A stretch of DNA of 64,000 nucleotides from Natribaculum luteum (lineage in GTDB: Archaea; Halobacteriota; Halobacteria; Halobacteriales; Natrialbaceae), in contig NZ_CP095398.1 in the NCBI RefSeq assembly GCF_023008545.1, positions 682,001 to 746,000 on the forward strand. Reading direction: 5' to 3'. Positions 1 to 8,011 of the stretch are shown piece after piece. Position numbers and translations under genes: made by a program. Under the pieces are notes generated by a model, which made no database searches, was not told where the DNA came from, and saw nothing but the letters and a program-made list of their open reading frames with translations. Numbering within the stretch: the stretch's first letter is position 1; the number at the start of each line of letters is the position of its first letter.

Positions 1-294
1 GTCGTCTCGCTCGATCCAGCCGTCGTGTACTCGGTTCCGACAGCCAGCCATGTAGAGGAGATCGCCCTCGTCGACGTCGTCACGGCTCGCGTATGGTCGG
101 TCCTCGGGCGGAACCGCTTCGGTGTGCCACTCCTCTTCGAGGAGCCGACCGTCCGCCGTAATTCGGAATGTCGTCATACTCGGCCGGGCGATACCTTTCG
201 TCTGCCAGTCGACGTCCTCTGCTGGAGCCACTGCACCGGGATACTCCGGCAGGTGGACGCCGTCATAGAGCTCGACTGTGTCGAAGAGACCCAT
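1..294 (-). CDS. Tailed-halovirus-like hypothetical protein, 3' end cut by window edge
   Basis: An open frame starts at ATG 294 (minus strand) and stays open for 98 codons to the window edge, so the C-terminus is missing. The protein begins MGLFDTVELYDGVHLPEY and continues with an acidic, Trp/Tyr-rich body containing TTFRITADGRLLEEEWHTE and DEGDLLYMAGC. This style is what I associate with small conserved proteins of haloviruses and proviruses; that is recognition, not a search result. It lies immediately downstream, in the same orientation, of the tRNA array (310-1007), a layout typical of tailed haloviruses. Function is unknown. Confidence 0.7.
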   Translation of the reverse strand, partial: MGLFDTVELYDGVHLPEYPGAVAPAEDVDWQTKGIARPSMTTFRITADGRLLEEEWHTEAVPPEDRPYASRDDVDEGDLLYMAGCRNRVHDGWIERDD

Positions 295-309
295 CGTCTT
301 CACCGCCAG

Positions 310-434
310 TGGGACGGGCAGGATTCGAACCTGCGTCTACTCCGTACAGGGAAGTTGAAGGAACTCTCGTCGTCGCACCGGATCTCCGGTGAAAACCCGA
401 CGAGAGTGTGACTGCCAGGCTCTTCTACCGTCCC
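310..434 (-). tRNA. Unusual tRNA (Tyr/Thr-like) with about 52-nt hairpin insert in the D-loop
   Basis: Reading the minus strand from 434, the acceptor GGGACGG pairs perfectly with CCGTCCC (311-317) and is followed by A73 at 310. The T-arm GCAGG-TTCGAAT-CCTGC is perfect. The D-stem GAAG/CTTC closes only if about 52 nt between the D-loop (AGCCTGGCA) and the 3' D-stem strand are looped out. That insert holds a 10-bp stem (ACTCTCGTCG / CGACGAGAGT) and an inner CACCGG/CCGGTG hairpin. The anticodon arm fits ACTTC-CCTGTAC-GGAGT, read as UGU (Thr) with an abnormal C33. The arm aligns closely with the neighbouring tRNA-Tyr apart from an indel, so it may be a Tyr-derived pseudo-tRNA. Whether the insert is spliced is unknown. 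Confidence 0.5.
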
Positions 435-438
435 GAAA

Positions 439-510
439 TCTCCCCGGCACGACTCGAACGTGCGTCTCCTCCTCTACAGGGAGGTGTCGTCGCCGCTGGA
501 CCACGGGGAG
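439..510 (-). tRNA. tRNA-Tyr (GTA)
   Basis: The minus strand folds as a clean 72-nt cloverleaf. The acceptor CTCCCCG pairs with CGGGGAG, with A73. The D-stem is GTC/GAC with loop CAGCGGCGAC. The anticodon arm is CCTCC-CTGTAGA-GGAGG with anticodon GUA. The T-arm is GCACG-TTCGAGT-CGTGC. The C1-G72 pair is the archaeal/eukaryal tyrosine identity element. Only 4 nt separate it from the insert-bearing tRNA downstream, which is tighter than usual for chromosomal tRNAs and suits a viral tRNA array. Confidence 0.88.
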
Positions 511-513
511 ACG

Positions 514-600
514 TATCGCTGCGAGGATTCGAACCGCGGAAGGACTACCCACACGGCCCTTGACCGTGCCGGTTGATCACTCTGGTGTGGCGGCTCGCGA
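514..600 (-). pseudogene. Degenerate tRNA-like sequence (Leu-CAA-like)
   Basis: A T-arm (CGCGG-TTCGAAT-CCTCG, one mismatch), a class-II-like variable arm (GGG-TAGT-CCT) and an anticodon arm around CACGG-TCAAGGG-CCGTG are visible. CAA could be read as a leucine anticodon. No 5' acceptor strand matching the 3' side was found, and the D-arm lacks the conserved GG. It is best treated as a decayed tRNA of the array. Confidence 0.4.
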
Positions 601-851
601 AGCCTGCCGATCGGTCGGCAGGTAGTCATTTCGCTGTGCGATTGGTTCCTACTGCGCAACCGTAACTGGGGAGTCACGATTACGGCTCACATCGTGAGGG
701 CGTACTTCGGGTGTTCCCCGGGAATACCACACCGGATCATGGAGGTTGCAGACCCTGCTGGGTCCGTCACCGCCGGACCGATCTAGATGATCGGACTGGC
801 GGACTGTGCCTCCCTCGATGGGGATCCCCACGTGGCCACGCCACGCATCCA
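601..851. other. Spacer inside tRNA array with hairpins, no clear gene
   Basis: This stretch between the tRNA relic and tRNA-Asp has several strong palindromes, such as CTGCCGA/TCGGCAG near 603-620 and CCGATC/GATCGG at 778-794. It has no T-loop signature and no convincing reading frame. Decayed tRNAs are likely but cannot be resolved by eye. Confidence 0.4.
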
Positions 852-925
852 CGCCGACGCCGGGATTCGAACCCGGATCACGACCGCGACAGGGTCGTAT
901 GCTCGCCGGATTACACTACGTCGGC
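852..925 (-). tRNA. tRNA-Asp (GTC)
   Basis: This is a 74-nt cloverleaf on the minus strand. The acceptor GCCGACG/CGTCGGC is perfect, with discriminator G73 as expected for archaeal tRNA-Asp. The anticodon arm is CGACC-CTGTCGC-GGTCG with anticodon GUC. The T-arm is CCGGG-TTCGAAT-CCCGG. D-arm and anticodon-arm sequence closely resemble the haloarchaeal tRNA-Asp pattern as I remember it. Only 8 nt separate it from tRNA-Gln. Confidence 0.92.
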
Positions 926-933
926 ACCGTAGT

Positions 934-1007
934 CGCCCCGACCGGAATCGAACCGGCGACCTCCGGATTCAAAGTCCGGCGTCCCTCGCCAGCGGAGACT
1001 CCGGGGC
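934..1007 (-). tRNA. tRNA-Gln (TTG)
   Basis: This is a 74-nt cloverleaf on the minus strand. The acceptor GCCCCGG pairs with TCGGGGC, closing with a G-U pair, and is followed by G73. The anticodon arm is CCGGA-CTTTGAA-TCCGG with anticodon UUG. The T-arm is GCCGG-TTCGATT-CCGGT with a closing wobble. It is the most upstream member of the same-strand array. Confidence 0.9.
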
Positions 1008-1522
1008 TCGGCGTAGCCGCAGCTATCGCTGCGGGGCTGTTGGCTAGTGACTTCCGTTCACTCAGCGCGTACGGAGCCCGTTCGTCACTGTAGTAGAACG
1101 AACGGAGACCAATCCGCCGCGAGCCTCGCAACCCGCACTCGTCTGTTGCTGTGAACTGAGCGAGTACTGGTCGAAGGCAGGCAGCAATCCCGTGTTCCCC
1201 AACCCCTGACGGGTAGTCCGTATGGGGGCCGAGTTATGCGGGTGAGAGTGTCCGGCCGTCGCCGGATTGCGTCGAACTCTCGTATTCGAAGCCGACGTAG
1301 ATCCGGCGGTTCGCGTCCGGTCTCTTCGCACGCTGGTGTTGTAGACACTCGCCGAACACGGGACCCGTGGCTACGCGAGAACGAGCACGCCGCGGGTTGA
1401 GGCGAGTTGCGACCATCGTGTTGAACGCTCCTAGTTCGAGGGGTGTGTCGGACGTCAACCTGAACTATCGTGGCAATTGTATTAAAATTGATCAGGGTGT
1501 GTTAAACACAGCCACAGCAGGG
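1008..1522. other. No supportable gene; upstream side of tRNA array
   Basis: Short frames exist on both strands, but none has recognisable sequence or a convincing start. The minus-strand frame ending near 1234 (..IYVGFEYESSTQSGDG..) is the most protein-like and could be a small viral gene, but support is weak. Confidence 0.3.
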
Positions 1523-1750
1523 ATGGCCGAATTTCGCAATACGGCTTTTGAACGACGAACACACCGTCCACTTGCGCGGCCTGTCGACTCACAGATTTCC
1601 CACCAGTTGGTGAACCGTTCTGAGTTGCAAAGACCAGCCGATCACCAGATCTACAACAAACTCCGGCAACTCGAGGAAGACGGCCAGATCACCGTCGACC
1701 GGAGTGGTCGGCTCAACACGTACCAGCGTGTCGGATCCACTGACCGGTGA
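1523..1750 (+). pseudogene. Possible winged-helix C-terminal fragment
   Basis: The frame from ATG 1523 ends in a segment typical of a winged helix: YNKLRQLEEDGQITVDRSGR, meaning a recognition helix, then the glutamate/aspartate-rich wing turn, then a basic strand. The N-terminal part does not look like a full DNA-binding domain. The frame stops against the right-end hairpin of the TnpB element, so it may be a gene remnant truncated by that insertion. An older upstream start at 1367 is possible. Confidence 0.3.
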
Positions 1751-1754
1751 ACCG

Positions 1755-1775
1755 CCTCGGGGTCAAGCCCCGAGG
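1755..1775. repeat. Right-end subterminal hairpin of the TnpB element
   Basis: CCTCGGGG-TCAAG-CCCCGAGG overlaps the last codons of tnpB. In this family the 3' end of tnpB overlaps the guide (omega) RNA scaffold, so this hairpin probably belongs to that RNA. Its stem and loop resemble the left-end hairpin at 3079-3097. Confidence 0.7.
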
Positions 1776-3013
1776 CTTCCCGTTTCAACGACGCGACTTG
1801 CAGGAACCGACGAAGACCGCCCTCCATCGGTTTCCACAGCGGTCGCAGTCTCCACGGGCGTGACTTCGGCCTGTCCCAGACCGAACTCCTGAAGACCGCG
1901 AGAAAGAACGTTATACGACGCATTTGCATCCCTGTCTGCCTCAAAACCACAACTCGGGCAACTGTGTTCCCGCACCCACAACGGCTTCTCCGTCTCGACA
2001 CCACACTCAGCACACTCCTTGGTCGTCCCCGCAGGGTTCACTTGGACAACGTGCGTCCCGTACAGGTCGCCCTTGTACTCCAACATCTCGATGAACCCGC
2101 GCCACGCGGCATCCTGCTTGTTCCGCGCATTCCCACGCTGTTGAAACATCCCTGAAACGTTCAAGTCCTCCACGAACACGGCGTCATACGTCTTGACGAG
2201 CCACGTCGTGAGCTTGTGCTGGAAGTCTTTGACCTTCCGCTTGATTCGACGCTTGACCTTGGCAACCTCACGGCGTTGCTTCTCCCAGTTGTTGCTACCG
2301 TGTTCCTTGCGGGAGAGACTGTGCTGTTCCCGACGTAGGCGTTCGTATTCGTCGGAGAGGTCGAGCCAGTCCACACTATCGCCGTCCGACGTGTAGATGT
2401 AGTTGTTGATGCCGAGGTCGATGCCAACGCAGTCCTCAACATCCAAGTCACCCACGTCGGGTTTCTCGGGGAGTGCGGTGTCTTCGACTTCGAGGCCGAA
2501 TGTGACGTACTACTCACCAGTAGTCTCTTTCTTCAACGTCACCTCCTTGATGGTAGCGTTGTCGGGAATGGGTCGGTGATAGCGAATGGGGATGTCATCG
2601 ATTTTCGAAAGCCAGAGTGTGGCAGTCCGACCACTCGTGTCTTTGAGTTCGAAGCCGGACTGCGAGTACGTCATACTCTGGTACTCTCGCGGTGACTTCC
2701 ACCGGAGTTCGCCGACCTTGTACCCTGCCTCTTTCCTGTCGGAGAGGTTCGAGAGATTGTCGTAGAAGCGTTCGACGGTCTTCTGCAACGCCTTCGAGTG
2801 GACTTCCGAGAACACGGACCACTCATCCTTCCACTCGGTGAGGCGTTTCTGGTGTTGGTATGCCGAACCGATGTTGTCTTCGTCGGTGTCGCGGGCGTTG
2901 TATTCGTGGCGGGTGTGGTTGTAGGCTTGGCGGTGGATGTCGATGTGGCGTTCCGCTTCCGCAGTCACGCCTGTTCGGTCGGGGTAGGCGCGGAAGCGGT
3001 AGTCGTACCACAT
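1763..3013 (-). pseudogene. tnpB: RNA-guided endonuclease TnpB, interrupted by an in-frame amber codon
   Basis: Start is taken at ATG 3013 (MWYDYRFRAYPDRT), the usual TnpB N-terminus, rather than an upstream in-frame ATG at 3061. The frame meets TAG at 2510-2512 (..KKETTGE-stop-YVTFGLEVED..) and continues in the same frame to 1763. One TGG-to-TAG change would explain it, because TGEWYVTF is the expected family sequence. All three RuvC acidic positions are visible (GIDLGIN, FVEDLNV, DRDANASYN), as is the zinc ribbon (CAEC..CPSC). Apart from the stop the gene looks intact, so inactivation is recent or the amber codon is read through. TnpB is an RNA-guided nuclease that favours retention of its element. 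Confidence 0.88.
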
Positions 3014-3078
3014 CGCTGTACCGTGGCTATTGGTGTGTTTCGATTTAATGGGTTGGTTCACGAGTTGTCGGCTTCATC

Positions 3079-3097
3079 CACGGGGTCAAGCCCCGTG
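3079..3097. repeat. Left-end subterminal hairpin of the TnpB element
   Basis: CACGGGG-TCAAG-CCCCGTG lies about 65 bp upstream of the tnpB start. It shares its loop and GC stem with the right-end hairpin and marks the element's left end. Confidence 0.65.
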
Positions 3098-3260
3098 ACA
3101 TTCGCCTCGACAGCCTGTAAACAGGCCCCAACTCGCGTATTCATCGAGGTGCTGTTGCGATCACGTTTCTGTCCAGACGCCATACTCACTATCCCGGATT
3201 TCAGGGTTCGCTGGCGGGCGTGGCCTTGTACTATAACTGATTCGCACTCGATTTGCTAGT

Positions 3261-4166
3261 ATGGCTGGCGGGAGCGTGACAGTCGAACGGGCCGAAGACT
3301 GGCAGACCCTTCAGCGGCACCTCTACGGGGAGTCGTCCGAGGATCGAGACCCAGGTGACCAGTATCGCACGTCGGAGGTGTTCCGTGGGCACTCCAACGA
3401 GGCATACACACTCCGGACATCTCTCCAGCGGTTCGTCGGCACCACCGGCGAGTGGCAACTGGAGATCCGCCTCTTGCGGGAGTTCAACAAGTACGCCCAA
3501 CAGTTCATCGACGAACCGGAGTCGTTCTTTCATCTTCAGTCGCTCGCGCAACACCACGGGCTCCCGACGCGGCTCCTCGACTGGACGTATTCGCCATTGG
3601 TAGCGACATACTTCGCGACAGGCGGCGACCCCGACGTCGATGGGGAAGTGCTCGTCGTTGACTATGCAGCCGCTCACGAGCATCTGCCGGACAATCTGCA
3701 GGAAGTCTGTGAGCTGGCAGAGACCGAGATGCTCGACACCGATCTGCTGGAAGCGGGGATCGAAATGCTACTTCGAGAGAGCGGTGAGGAGACGGCACGG
3801 GCTCACGTGCGGGCTGGGTCGGCAAACCTCTTAGAGATCAAATCGGTCGTGACGGAATTCATCGACCAACACCCAGAGTCGTACGCAGTGTTCTTCGAAC
3901 CACCACCGATCGACCAGCGGATTGCCAACCAGGGAGCGCTCTTTGCGAGCTGGTTTCCAGCTGCCCCTCAACAGCCGATGGACGAATGGCTCGAGACCCA
4001 CCCGGAGTTCTTCCGGAAAGTCGTCATCCCCGCCGAGCAAAAACAGCCGTTCCGGGAGAAACTCAACCAGTCGAACGTCAACCACCGGACGCTGTTTCCC
4101 GGTCTTGACGGGCTGGCGACGTGGCTAACTGATTCTCTCAAACCGACAACGAAGGGAGACAGGTAA
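3261..4166 (+). CDS. FRG domain-containing protein
   Basis: A 301-aa soluble protein with the signature of the FRG family (named after its F-R-G motif): FRGH at residues 41-44, a glutamine/histidine block QHHGLPTRLLDWT at about 97-109 followed by SPLVATYFAT, PPPIDQRIANQ near 222-232, and a C-terminal RTLFPGLDGLATWL near 276-289. These cover the whole domain at normal length. The molecular activity of FRG proteins is not established. They are frequent in mobile and defence-associated contexts, and this one lies between a TnpB element and a glycan locus, next to tRNA and viral remnants. It is monocistronic, with an AT-rich promoter-like stretch near 3232. The function remains unassigned. Confidence 0.88.
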   Translation: MAGGSVTVERAEDWQTLQRHLYGESSEDRDPGDQYRTSEVFRGHSNEAYTLRTSLQRFVGTTGEWQLEIRLLREFNKYAQQFIDEPESFFHLQSLAQHHGLPTRLLDWTYSPLVATYFATGGDPDVDGEVLVVDYAAAHEHLPDNLQEVCELAETEMLDTDLLEAGIEMLLRESGEETARAHVRAGSANLLEIKSVVTEFIDQHPESYAVFFEPPPIDQRIANQGALFASWFPAAPQQPMDEWLETHPEFFRKVVIPAEQKQPFREKLNQSNVNHRTLFPGLDGLATWLTDSLKPTTKGDR

Positions 4167-4398
4167 CCGGGTCGATCACCCACTCACCGATGTCGGTTCT
4201 CTCGAGCTGGATGCCGACTCCGCCAACACACGATAAGGTATCCAAGGTATCCTCTGTACCCAGATCTCCGGCTCGTCGTCGACGTCGTCGAACAGGTTGT
4301 TATCGTCTGGTTCGTCGATGTCCTCGAGTTCCCGCCCGGCGGAACTGATGCAGCTACAGTTGTCAGGGGGTGTAGGCATGTCGGGCCGTGAGACAAAG

Positions 4399-4406
4399 TT
4401 GATATA
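4399..4406 (+). promoter_or_regulatory. TATA box for the 4430 frame
   Basis: TTGATATA is centred about 27 nt upstream of ATG 4430, the spacing of a haloarchaeal leaderless promoter. It is the main reason for considering the following frame a gene. Confidence 0.4.
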
Positions 4407-4429
4407 CTCGAGCTAGAACATCTCCAAAA

Positions 4430-4885
4430 ATGAGTGAGCAGGTCATCGGATTCGGGCGGGAGGGGCTCGACTCCGAGTTACGCGATGAGCGGGACCTCAC
4501 AGACTCGGTTGACATCCCGTCACGGCGAGTTGAACCCGCCGACAGTGCGACCGAACTGGAGGGGCTGCTGGTTTGGCGATCTGGTTTCTGTCGGTCACCG
4601 CGCCCGATGCTGGACGAACTGGAGTATCAGCGACGCCGGTACGAGACAGCCGCGGAGAGACTGGCTCGAGTCCGGACGGATGTGTCCGACGCTCGTGCAG
4701 TCGTGGCTGCTGTGTCGTCGGTCTCTGATTTTGCAACCGCATCAGTTGCGCACCCTCCCGTCGAGAGCGAAACGGGGATTGTGCCCCAGCATTCGGCCCA
4801 GTATCGTGAGCCAGGAACGGAACCCGCTGCCACGTCAGGGGGCGTCCGTGATCGGCGTACGGACCGCAGCTACTTGCACGGATAA
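4430..4885 (+). CDS. Hypothetical protein
   Basis: A 151-aa frame beginning MSEQVIGFGREG. It has a well placed TATA box, a moderately acidic N-terminal half with a short helical region (MLDELEYQRRRYETAAERL, about 60-80), and then low-complexity sequence. It ends 6 bp before the flippase start, so the two could be cotranscribed. No family is recognised, and an overlapping antisense frame of similar length exists, so this is a weak call. Confidence 0.35.
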   Translation: MSEQVIGFGREGLDSELRDERDLTDSVDIPSRRVEPADSATELEGLLVWRSGFCRSPRPMLDELEYQRRRYETAAERLARVRTDVSDARAVVAAVSSVSDFATASVAHPPVESETGIVPQHSAQYREPGTEPAATSGGVRDRRTDRSYLHG

Positions 4886-4891
4886 TGTAAT

Positions 4892-6424
4892 ATGGGGCAG
4901 ACAAAAGATCAAGCCATTCGTGATATCGTCAAGGGCGCCGGCTTCGTCTACAGCGGGCTGGTCCTCGAGATGGCGATCGCGTTTCTCGCACAGGTCCTTG
5001 CCGCCCGGTACCTTTCGGCAAGCGATTTTGGTGGCGTAACGGCTGGTGTCGCGTTGCTCAATATCGGCGCGATCGTTTCTTCGGTCGGATTCGGAAACGG
5101 CCTGGCGAGATATTTTCCGCGCCACGACGCGGCGACGAAGTCCGAGTTAGCACGCGCGAGTTTTCTTATTACGTTCCCCGTGTCAGTCGTCATCAGCGGC
5201 CTGGTTACTCTCAATGCCGAATTCCTTGCCGCAGACGTATTCGGTGACCCGACGGTGACGCCGAGTATCCTCATCTTCGGGGCGACCATCCCGTTTGCAG
5301 CGACGTTGCGGGTCGTCGTCGGCGGAATTCAAGGCCAGAAGAACGCCCGTTATCGGGTCTACGTCGAAAATCTCGTCCGACCGGTCGTCCGGTTCAGCCT
5401 CGTTATCGTTGCTGTCGTCTACGGACTTGGACAGGCCGGCTTTGCCGGGTCGTACGCGATCCCGTACGTTCTCGGTTCTGTGCTTGCCGTGGTGCTTCTC
5501 GCTCGGACGCTCCCCGAACTCACCGAGACGTGGAGCGTTGATTGGGATCTGACACGGTCGGTTCTTCGATATTCGACCCCGTTTATTCTCTCTGCGACAG
5601 CGGGGTTCATCTATCGGAGCGCAGACATTTTCTTGCTACTGTATTTCCTCGACAGCGAAGCGGTCGGCATCTATGGCGTCGCGTACGCGGCGGCAAAGCT
5701 GATGCTCATGTTCTCGACCGCGTTTAACTTCATGAGCATGCCGGTTGCAAGCGAGCTCGAGAGCGGCGGCGGGATCGCCGCGGCGGTCGACGTCCAACGC
5801 CCGGTTCTCCGGTGGATCACAGCCGCGAGCATTCCGGTGTTCGTTCCGTTAGTGCTGTTTTCGCCGGAGTTTATCTCGATCGTCTACTCGTCTCGATACG
5901 CTGGCGGGGCTGTCGCCCTCTCGATTCTCGTGGCCGGATTCGCGGTCCACAACGTCTTGAGCACTCAATCGAACCTCTTGAAGGCACTGGGGAGATCGAA
6001 GCTAATCGCAGCGAATTCGGCCGGTAGCGCGGTGGTAAACGTCGTCCTGAACATTCTCCTGATTCCGCGGTGGGGAATCGAAGGAGCAGCCGTCGCGACG
6101 GTGATCTCGTATCTCATCTATGATGCGCTGTTTACGCTGGAACTCTGGTACGATACCGGTGAGGTAATCCTCGGCCGGGACCTCGCCGAACCAGTTGCAC
6201 TGGCACTTCCGCTCCTCGCTGCGGTCTGGTACGTGAAACCGATCGTTCCACCGTCGATCGCTGCAATCGTCGTTACGACCGCTCTCTTCTCGACCGCGTT
6301 TCTCGTGACGTTGCTCGTGGTTACCGGCATCCGGCCCGAGGAAGAGATGGTGATTCTGTCGATTCAGGAACGGCTCGGCGTCGAAAGTCGGCATCTCAAC
6401 ACGTTACTCGAGCGGCTGTCGTGA
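4892..6424 (+). CDS. Oligosaccharide flippase family protein (Wzx/MATE-like)
   Basis: A 510-aa integral membrane protein with 12-14 hydrophobic helices spread over its length and no signal peptide. The N-terminus (IVKGAGFVYSGLVLEMAIAF, then LAARYLSASDFGGVTAG) is the classic start of polysaccharide-synthesis MATE-like flippases: an amphipathic region, TM1, then a YLxxxDFG-type loop. The C-terminal half has GIEGAAVATVISYLIYDALF, the repeated Gly-Ala helix of this superfamily. The predicted role is flipping a lipid-linked glycan across the membrane for surface polysaccharide or N-glycan assembly. It is the first gene of the glycan island, and its neighbours (GT4, sulfatase, epimerases) agree. 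The start is ATG 4892. The gene looks intact. Confidence 0.92.
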   Translation: MGQTKDQAIRDIVKGAGFVYSGLVLEMAIAFLAQVLAARYLSASDFGGVTAGVALLNIGAIVSSVGFGNGLARYFPRHDAATKSELARASFLITFPVSVVISGLVTLNAEFLAADVFGDPTVTPSILIFGATIPFAATLRVVVGGIQGQKNARYRVYVENLVRPVVRFSLVIVAVVYGLGQAGFAGSYAIPYVLGSVLAVVLLARTLPELTETWSVDWDLTRSVLRYSTPFILSATAGFIYRSADIFLLLYFLDSEAVGIYGVAYAAAKLMLMFSTAFNFMSMPVASELESGGGIAAAVDVQRPVLRWITAASIPVFVPLVLFSPEFISIVYSSRYAGGAVALSILVAGFAVHNVLSTQSNLLKALGRSKLIAANSAGSAVVNVVLNILLIPRWGIEGAAVATVISYLIYDALFTLELWYDTGEVILGRDLAEPVALALPLLAAVWYVKPIVPPSIAAIVVTTALFSTAFLVTLLVVTGIRPEEEMVILSIQERLGVESRHLNTLLERLS

Positions 6425-6808
6425 TCGCACGTCCGGTGACCGACCCCGGTTCCTCGCTGACCCACGCCGCCGCTGTCGAGATTCGTCTCCCTGCCACGGT
6501 CACGAACTCGCGCTTCCGCCCGGTCCTCGGCGGCCACTGTGCCGGTGTTCGTGAGTGGGTGGTCTCTACTTCGATTGACTCGGAGGCGTCTACGCCGTGC
6601 GGACCCAGGTCTCCGAGGGTCTTCGACCAATCGTCGTGTCGGCGTCACGGTCGTCGACTCAGCGCCTACAAGCGACTCAGCGTCATCGCCGACACGAGAG
6701 CCCGGCCTGGTTCGCTCGCCCGTGGCCGACTCGCGGGTGATGCTGAGAGAAGTATCAGTGATCGATCGGTCGGGATGCTCTTTTCAGCCTGACGGGTTTC
6801 GACGATAG
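6425..6808. other. Convergent spacer, no gene seen
   Basis: This 384-bp gap lies between the convergent flippase and GT4 genes. The frames present on both strands (for example 6421-6792) are Arg/Ser-rich shadows without start signals. No repeat or tRNA was seen. Confidence 0.5.
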
Positions 6809-7840
6809 CTAGGCCGTGTTGACCATCGACGGCTCTGTCACGTCCTCTGCTTCTTCGCGATCGCCGGGAAGCGGCACCTCCGCTAACCCGTCGATGATAG
6901 ACTGCGGGTCAGCGTCGACGGTTTGTGTCGCCACTGACGCGGCGTCACCGCTGTCGAGTGCGACGACTGGCCGGCCGACAGCGGCTGCTTCCAACATCGC
7001 ACGCGAGATACCGCCCCATTCGACGCGTGATGCAGAGAGGAGCACATCGGAGGCGGCGTAGAGTTCGGGCATCTCACTGTAGTCGACGGCACCTTCGAGA
7101 CGAACGTTCGAGAGAGCTTCCGCGCGATCGACGAGTTCGTCGTCACGCTTTGGACCGACGAGGACGAACTCCCACGCCGGGAGTTCCTCGGCCACATCTA
7201 ACACCAGATCGATGCCTTTCTTCTGGCTGATTCGGCCGACCGTGAGAACCCGGCGACTATCCTGTGAGAAGAGTTCCGGATGCGCCTCGACGGCCGGATG
7301 GAAATGCGAGGGGGATGCGATCCGCGGCTCCGCGATTCGTTCGGCGTTCGACCACCAGGGAATCTCAACACCGCCGTAGGCCGGCGTGTATACGGCGTCG
7401 GCGAGGAACACTGCTTTGCCGATGAGATTATTCACGGCGTAGTCTCTGCATCTGGCGATGCCATCGGAATTCATGTACTCCGTGAAATTTGACCGAGAGA
7501 CGCGAGTACACGTCCGCAGACCGCTCCCGCGTGCGCCGAGAAGCACGCCCGGCGCATGCCACCGCGGTTGGGTGATCTGGCGAACCTCCGTCACGTCGTT
7601 CTCCGCAACGTACTGCGAAACCACGTCAGCACACGCCGAAATCAACGAGATCCCCGATGCGTCTTCCATTCGATACCGATGGATTTCGAACGCGTCGCCG
7701 TGACGAATCCACGCGGGAAGATCGCAGTCGCTTCCGATAATCAGGTCGAACGCCGCGTCGTCTTCACGTGCCGCGAGGGAATCGAGATAGGCCTCCATAT
7801 TCGGCGGACAGTCTCGTCCGAGATACAATCCAACTGTCAT
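6809..7840 (-). CDS. Glycosyltransferase, GT4-like (GT-B fold)
   Basis: A 343-aa cytoplasmic protein. The C-terminal half carries the GT4 signatures: VLTVGRISQKKGIDLVLDVA near residues 195-215 (entry to the nucleotide-sugar domain), a WEFVLVGPKRDDEL strand, YAASDVLLSASRVEWGG near 260-277, and RAMLEAAAVGRPVVALD, which is the E-x7-E region contacting the nucleotide sugar. The N-terminal acceptor domain is divergent (MTVGLYLGRDCPPNMEAYLDSL). It transfers a sugar to an unknown glycan acceptor. It shares orientation with the broken sulfatase upstream, so both probably belonged to one transcription unit. Confidence 0.88.
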   Translation of the reverse strand: MTVGLYLGRDCPPNMEAYLDSLAAREDDAAFDLIIGSDCDLPAWIRHGDAFEIHRYRMEDASGISLISACADVVSQYVAENDVTEVRQITQPRWHAPGVLLGARGSGLRTCTRVSRSNFTEYMNSDGIARCRDYAVNNLIGKAVFLADAVYTPAYGGVEIPWWSNAERIAEPRIASPSHFHPAVEAHPELFSQDSRRVLTVGRISQKKGIDLVLDVAEELPAWEFVLVGPKRDDELVDRAEALSNVRLEGAVDYSEMPELYAASDVLLSASRVEWGGISRAMLEAAAVGRPVVALDSGDAASVATQTVDADPQSIIDGLAEVPLPGDREEAEDVTEPSMVNTA

Positions 7841-8011
7841 ACTGGTTCCGCGAATCGGATCGACCTAAATCTATTGGGTCCACTCGCAGTCGCGGGTGAA
7901 CCCACACCTCCGAGTCCACGGCGAGCCCTACCGGTTGAAAGACGCTCACTCTGAACGTTCCGGTAGCTGAGGCTGGCTGCTGAAGACCGGTCCCGATGGC
8001 TCTCAAGAAAA

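Larger units (their letters stand above)
1745..3105 (-). mobile_element. IS200/IS605-family element, TnpB-only (IS1341 type)
   Basis: This is a single tnpB-like gene without tnpA, bounded by two related imperfect palindromes: CCTCGGGGTCAAGCCCCGAGG at the 3' end and CACGGGGTCAAGCCCCGTG beyond the 5' end. Subterminal hairpins without inverted repeats or target duplication are typical of the family. Exact cleavage ends are estimates. Confidence 0.8.

Noticed and set aside
778-794. Hairpin CCGATC-TAGAT-GATCGG in the tRNA spacer, whose minus strand could present a CUA (amber-suppressor) anticodon
   Set aside because: The surrounding bases do not form D- or T-arms and there is no TTCGA-type loop. 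The loop size is wrong. The link to the amber codon in tnpB is attractive but unsupported.
601-851. Additional tRNAs between Leu-like relic and tRNA-Asp
   Set aside because: Several stems can be drawn (GGAGG..CCTCC on the minus strand), but no T-loop consensus or consistent cloverleaf results.
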